Both the position numbers and the translations under genes were made by a program. The notes beneath the pieces are model-generated. The model made no database searches. It was given only the letters and a program-made list of their open reading frames with translations, and had not been told where the DNA came from. Shown here one piece after another: positions 6,788-10,133 of a DNA stretch of 10,133 bases; position 1 is the stretch's first letter, and every line of letters starts with the position of its first letter. Source of the DNA: Sporomusa sp. (GTDB lineage Bacteria > Bacillota_C > Negativicutes > Sporomusales > Sporomusaceae); contig JAQSXM010000091.1 of the NCBI GenBank assembly GCA_029256645.1, positions 1 through 10,133 of the forward strand, written 5' to 3'.

Positions 6788-7770
6788 ATGTTTTGGTAAC
6801 TGGCGGCGCGGGCTATATTGGCTCACATACTGTGCGGCTTTTGGAAAAGGCAGGCAGTAATGTCGTGGTATATGATAATCTGGTTACAGGCCATCGGCAG
6901 GCAATAAAAAACAGTATATTTGTTGAAGGTGACATCTTTGACAGTACCTTGCTTGCTGATACAATTAAACGCTATGAGATCAGCTCAGTCGTTCACTTTG
7001 CGGCCTACAGCCTGGTAGGTGTTTCGATGCTTCAGCCGCGGGACTATTACCACAATAATGTCGTAGGAACTTTGAACTTGTTAGATGTTATGCTGGCAAA
7101 TGGTGTGAAAAAACTGGTATTCTCATCAACCGCGGCAGTGTATGGTGAGCCGGAAACATCACCCATCACCGAGACTGTCATAAAACAACCGACCAACGTT
7201 TATGGCCGGACTAAGCTAATTATGGAGAATGCAATGGCCGATTATTCCCGATCTTATGGTCTCAAATATATTGCATTGCGCTACTTTAATGCCTGTGGGG
7301 CTGATGTAACCGGTGATATTGGTGAAGATCACGAGCCGGAAACCCATTTAGTACCGCTGGTGCTCAAAGCTTGTCTTGGTAAAATGGACCGGCTTAAGAT
7401 TTTTGGTGATGATTACCCTACTAAGGATGGCACCTGTGTGCGGGATTATATTCATGTGAGCGATTTGGGCCAGGCCCATGTTCTGGCGTTAAAAGCTTTA
7501 TATAACGGGCACGAGTCAGATATCTACAATCTTGGTAATGGCAGTGGTTTTACTGTTAAAGAGATTATTGAGACTGCGGAGGCTGTAACCGGTCTGACGG
7601 CTCCTAAAGAGGTGGCCGCCCGGCGTGCCGGCGACCCTGCTGTGCTGGTAGCCAGTTCGGATAAAATTCGTCAGGATTTAGGGTGGCAGCCTGAGTATAC
7701 TGATATTAAAAATATAATTGCCACAGCCTGGCGATGGCATAAGGGAAATCCTAATGGATTTGCCGGTTAG
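6784..7770 (+). CDS. galE: UDP-glucose 4-epimerase
   Basis: This NAD-dependent short-chain dehydrogenase-family enzyme interconverts UDP-galactose and UDP-glucose, regenerating the UDP-glucose used by GalT and supplying UDP-galactose for cell-surface sugars. The N-terminal Rossmann fingerprint is G7-G-A-G10-Y-I-G13. The catalytic set is T116 in FSSTAAVYGEP and Y140-x-x-x-K144 in YGRTKLIME. RYFNACGAD and the late segments DGTCVRDYIHVSDL and NLGNGSGFTVKEI are standard GalE features. The length of 328 residues is normal. GGAGG at 6772-6776 lies 7 bases before the ATG, inside the preceding gene. The start codon overlaps that gene's stop by four bases, consistent with coupled translation. A 7-base gap separates it from the regulator gene. 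Confidence 0.95.
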   Translation: MNVLVTGGAGYIGSHTVRLLEKAGSNVVVYDNLVTGHRQAIKNSIFVEGDIFDSTLLADTIKRYEISSVVHFAAYSLVGVSMLQPRDYYHNNVVGTLNLLDVMLANGVKKLVFSSTAAVYGEPETSPITETVIKQPTNVYGRTKLIMENAMADYSRSYGLKYIALRYFNACGADVTGDIGEDHEPETHLVPLVLKACLGKMDRLKIFGDDYPTKDGTCVRDYIHVSDLGQAHVLALKALYNGHESDIYNLGNGSGFTVKEIIETAEAVTGLTAPKEVAARRAGDPAVLVASSDKIRQDLGWQPEYTDIKNIIATAWRWHKGNPNGFAG

Positions 7771-7777
7771 GTGAGTC

Positions 7778-8962
7778 ATGTCTGTACAGAGTCCTAATGC
7801 TGAGCAAATCTTTAACATTATCAGACGGCAGGGACCGGTATCAAGGGCAGATATAGCACGATGCACCGGTCTGACTCCGCCGACAGTAACCAATATTACC
7901 AATAAGCTATTAGAATCAGGTATTATTAGTGATTATATGATAGGGGCGTCAAGTGGTGGGCGGCGTCCGCTGCTGCTAAAGATTAACCCGGCTGCCGGTC
8001 AGGTAATTATTATTCATATCCGTTCTTTTAAGATGATTGGCTATGTAGTTGATGCTGCATTTAAGGCACATGCTGAGCTAACCGTCAGTATCAAGGGTCT
8101 TAGTTACGAAGCGGTTTTGCAGCAGATACTGGCGGTTATTGACCAATGCCGTCAAGCGGTCACCACCACGCTTATCGCTATCGGCGTTGTGATCCGCGGT
8201 CCGGTCAGGACCAAAGAGGGTATCTCGGTATTTGCACCCAATATTGGCTGGAAGAATGTTCCCTTGAAATATATTATTGAAGAAAAAAACCGTGTGCCTG
8301 CTTTTATCGAAAACGACTCCCATGTTTTAGCATATGGAGAATATTATTTCGGTGTAGCGAAGGGGGCGAATAATCTGGTTTTACTCAAAGTGGGCCATGG
8401 TATTGGCAGTGGCATTATGTTCAATGGTTCTCTCTACCGGGGGATTAACGGCAGTGCGGGGGAGGTTGGCCATACTGTCATCGATGTTGCCGGCCCGTTA
8501 TGCAGTTGTGGTAATTGTGGCTGTATGGAGGCGATGGCTTCAGAAACGGCCTTGGTTGATTTAATGACCGCTGCAATCCGTTGTGGTCAGACTACGCTGC
8601 TTACCGGTATTGTGCACGGCGACCTGGAGGCAGTTACTGCGGAAGATATCTATCATGCTGCTGATTTAGGTGATCCTTTAGCGATCAAAATACTTAGCCG
8701 TGTCGCCGGTTATTTGGGCATTGGTATTGCAAATTTAGTCAATATTTTTAACCCTGAACTGGTGGTCATTGGCGGTGGCCTTGCCAAAGCGAGACAATAT
8801 ATCGAAAGAACAGTCTGGGATATGGTAGCCCTCAGGTCTTTTGAGAGTTGCAGCAGTGTCCTTGAGATTAAATATTCAACCCAAACAAGTGAAAACACTA
8901 TGAAAGGTGCAGCCGATATGGTGTTCTCAGAACTAGCCGGGAGTATAACCGATGTTAGTTAG
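7778..8962 (+). CDS. ROK-family transcriptional regulator (NagC/XylR type), candidate gal/mgl repressor
   Basis: This is a predicted sugar-responsive DNA-binding regulator of 394 residues. The N-terminal winged helix-turn-helix spans about 10-60 (IFNIIRRQGPVSRADIARCTGLTPPTVTNI). A sugar-kinase-like ROK domain follows, with E178-N179-D180, the glycine-rich segment VGHGIGSGI, and GEVGH (H232). The metal-binding signature C242-S-C244-G-N-C247-G-C249 is present, where C247 is an extra cysteine in the usual CxCGxxGC spacing. The N-terminal DNA-binding domain separates it from ROK sugar kinases. It starts 7 bases after galE, with AGGTGAG at 7769-7775 as a close ribosome site, so it is probably expressed with the gal operon. 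It ends with tandem stops TAG-TAA. Lying between the gal genes and mglB, it likely controls one or both, with galactose or a related sugar as the effector. That role is inferred. Confidence 0.88.
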   Translation: MSVQSPNAEQIFNIIRRQGPVSRADIARCTGLTPPTVTNITNKLLESGIISDYMIGASSGGRRPLLLKINPAAGQVIIIHIRSFKMIGYVVDAAFKAHAELTVSIKGLSYEAVLQQILAVIDQCRQAVTTTLIAIGVVIRGPVRTKEGISVFAPNIGWKNVPLKYIIEEKNRVPAFIENDSHVLAYGEYYFGVAKGANNLVLLKVGHGIGSGIMFNGSLYRGINGSAGEVGHTVIDVAGPLCSCGNCGCMEAMASETALVDLMTAAIRCGQTTLLTGIVHGDLEAVTAEDIYHAADLGDPLAIKILSRVAGYLGIGIANLVNIFNPELVVIGGGLAKARQYIERTVWDMVALRSFESCSSVLEIKYSTQTSENTMKGAADMVFSELAGSITDVS

Positions 8963-8984
8963 TAAGGGCTGACCCAGAAAAATA

Positions 8985-9016
8985 TTGACAGAATCTTTTG
9001 GTAGTTATACTATAAT
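8985..9016 (+). promoter_or_regulatory. Candidate sigma-70-type promoter P1 upstream of mglB
   Basis: A consensus TTGACA is at 8985-8990. Two overlapping -10 candidates follow: TATACT at 9006-9011, with a 15-base spacer, and TATAAT at 9011-9016, with a 20-base spacer. Neither spacing is ideal, which weakens the call. It would give a leader of roughly 140-150 bases before mglB. Confidence 0.45.
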
Positions 9017-9078
9017 CCTGAGGAATTTCATATATTTGTCATAAATTACAGATTAAACTAAGTATGTAAATAAAAGGG

Positions 9079-9131
9079 TTGACATGGGATTATAGAGTGG
9101 AGATAACCGGCCGATATCTCTGCTGTATAAT
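9079..9131 (+). promoter_or_regulatory. Candidate promoter(s) P2 proximal to mglB
   Basis: TTGACA at 9079-9084 is followed after 17 bases by GATAAC (9102-9107), which matches 4 of 6 consensus -10 positions. A perfect TATAAT lies further on at 9126-9131, but no good -35 sits 17 bases before it. Either could drive mglB, and the second would leave a leader of only about 27 bases. A 19-bp imperfect palindrome overlaps this zone. Confidence 0.5.
9101..9119. promoter_or_regulatory. Imperfect 19-bp palindrome, candidate operator in the mglB promoter
   Basis: AGATAACCGGCCGATATCT has AGATA/TATCT arms and 7 of 9 symmetric positions paired around a central G. It overlaps the GATAAC -10 candidate and lies just upstream of TATAAT at 9126, a position where a bound repressor would block transcription. 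The ROK regulator encoded upstream is the obvious candidate ligand, but the match to a known operator is not shown. Confidence 0.35.
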
Positions 9132-9164
9132 AGATAGTTATCCAAAAAATGAGGGGGTTTTTTA

Positions 9165-10133
9165 GTGAAGAGATACATGAAAGGGCTTATCGTTTCTACA
9201 TTGCTGGCAAGCCTAATGGCAGCAGGATGCGGTGGTTCACAGCAACCTGCTCCGGCTGGGGACAAGGCTAAATCTGTTATTGGTGTAGCTATCTACAAGT
9301 TTGACGACACCTTTATGACAGGTGTTCGTAATGCTATTTCCAAAGCAGCAGAGGGTAAAGCGCAAGTTGACATTGTTGACAGTCAAAATTCGCAGCCGGC
9401 CCAAAATGACAAAGTAGATCTTTTCATTACCAAGAAAGTAAATGCTCTTGCCATCAACCCTGTTGACCGGACTGCTGCCAGTGTAATTATTGATAAAGCA
9501 AAAAAAGCGAACACCCCGGTTGTTTTCTTTAACCGTGAGCCTCTGCCTGAAGATATGAAGAAATGGGATAAAGTTTACTATGTAGGCGCTAAGGCAGAGG
9601 AGTCTGGTACGATTTCCGGCAGACTTATTGTTGATTACTGGAAAGCTCATCCTGAAATGGATAAAAACAAGGACGGCGTACTGCAATATGTTATGCTGAA
9701 AGGCGAACCAGGTCATCAGGATGCTGAGCTTCGCACCAAGTACTCAGTAAAAGCTGTTGAAGATGCCGGCATTAAAGTGGAAAAGGTTGCTGAAGATACC
9801 GGTATGTGGGATCGTGTAAAAGGCCAGGAGAAGATGGCTGCGTTCCTTGCTGCTAATGGTGACAAAATTGAAGCTGTATTTGCTAATAATGATGATATGG
9901 CGTTGGGAGCTATTGAAGCCCTTAAAGCCAAAGGTTATTTTAAGGATGGCAAGTTTATCCCTGTCGTTGGCGTTGATGCTACTGCCCCGGCCATTAAGGC
10001 TTTAGAAGACGGCACTCTCTTGGGCACTGTTTTAAATGATGCTAACAACCAGGGCAAGGCTACTTTCAACATCGCCAATGTTTTAGCCCTGGGTCAGACT
10101 CCCAGCAAAGAGAACACTGGTTTTGACATTGTT
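9165..10133 (+). CDS. mglB: Galactose/glucose-binding lipoprotein of an Mgl-type ABC transporter (3' end outside window)
   Basis: This is the extracytoplasmic receptor that captures galactose or glucose and delivers it to an MglA/MglC-type importer. The 323 visible residues lack only the C-terminus; the E. coli protein is about 332. A lipoprotein signal is present: KR near the start, a hydrophobic stretch, then LMAAGC with C22 as the likely lipidated cysteine, and a Gly/Pro/Ala linker. Close matches to E. coli MglB include YKFDDTFM, VFFNREP, the calcium-loop residues D166, N168, D170 and Q174 in MDKNKDGVLQ, LKGEPGHQDAELRT, TGMWDRVKGQEKM and NNDDMALGAIEALK. GTG at 9165 is chosen because GAGGGGG at 9151-9157 lies 7 bases upstream; the in-frame ATG at 9177 would cut off the basic start. 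The transporter ATPase and permease genes presumably follow beyond the window. Confidence 0.93.
   Translation, partial: MKRYMKGLIVSTLLASLMAAGCGGSQQPAPAGDKAKSVIGVAIYKFDDTFMTGVRNAISKAAEGKAQVDIVDSQNSQPAQNDKVDLFITKKVNALAINPVDRTAASVIIDKAKKANTPVVFFNREPLPEDMKKWDKVYYVGAKAEESGTISGRLIVDYWKAHPEMDKNKDGVLQYVMLKGEPGHQDAELRTKYSVKAVEDAGIKVEKVAEDTGMWDRVKGQEKMAAFLAANGDKIEAVFANNDDMALGAIEALKAKGYFKDGKFIPVVGVDATAPAIKALEDGTLLGTVLNDANNQGKATFNIANVLALGQTPSKENTGFDIV

Noticed and set aside
8710..8898. Small minus-strand open frame within the ROK gene
   Set aside because: It is a shadow frame over the conserved C-terminal ROK region, with no independent support.
9237..9716. Long open frame on the minus strand (159 codons)
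   Set aside because: It lies antisense to mglB, whose plus-strand product matches a known family throughout; the minus frame has no ribosome site or recognisable domain.
1..10133. CRISPR arrays, insertion sequences, tRNA or rRNA genes, phage or defence genes
   Set aside because: I looked for repeat-spacer periodicity, transposase motifs, terminal inverted repeats and tRNA-like cloverleafs and saw none; the window is ordinary metabolic operons.

Overview
The window reads as a chromosomal segment of a Firmicutes-lineage bacterium of moderate GC content. Several signals point this way. A T-box (tRNA-sensing) leader precedes a branched-chain amino acid operon, Shine-Dalgarno sites are strong (GGAGG type), initiation at GTG occurs, intrinsic terminators have U-tracts, and there is a ROK-type repressor and a lipoprotein-type periplasmic sugar-binding protein. 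Gene content would suit an anaerobic or spore-forming Firmicute such as a Negativicutes member (Sporomusa/Pelosinus-like). That placement is inference, because no rRNA or lineage marker is present.

Region 1 (1-3573) is a branched-chain amino acid unit. The 3' part of a T-box leader and its terminator precede a short ACT-only acetolactate synthase regulatory subunit (ilvN). The catalytic subunit (ilvB) follows, and then an AAA-type ATP-binding protein of the DUF815 kind. No terminator lies between ilvB and the ATPase gene, and a clear one follows it at 3544-3573. The three genes are therefore probably one tRNA-controlled transcript.

Region 2 (3574-8962) is a galactose-utilisation operon with tightly packed genes: galT, galK, a galactose-mutarotase-like protein, galE and a ROK-family regulator. 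Most junctions overlap or are separated by a few bases. The set covers anomer interconversion, phosphorylation, uridylyl exchange and UDP-galactose/UDP-glucose epimerisation, which together are the Leloir pathway.

Region 3 (8963-10133) is a 202-base regulatory gap with promoter-like elements and an imperfect palindrome. It is followed by mglB, the galactose/glucose-binding lipoprotein of an Mgl-type ABC importer, whose 3' end is cut by the window. Uptake (mglB onward), catabolism (gal genes) and a candidate sugar-responsive repressor thus sit side by side.

I do not see a convincing new biological system. The points most worth checking are the ATPase tied to the T-box ilv operon, the ilvN-before-ilvB order with a minimal regulatory subunit, the non-classical mutarotase, and the candidate operators of the ROK regulator.
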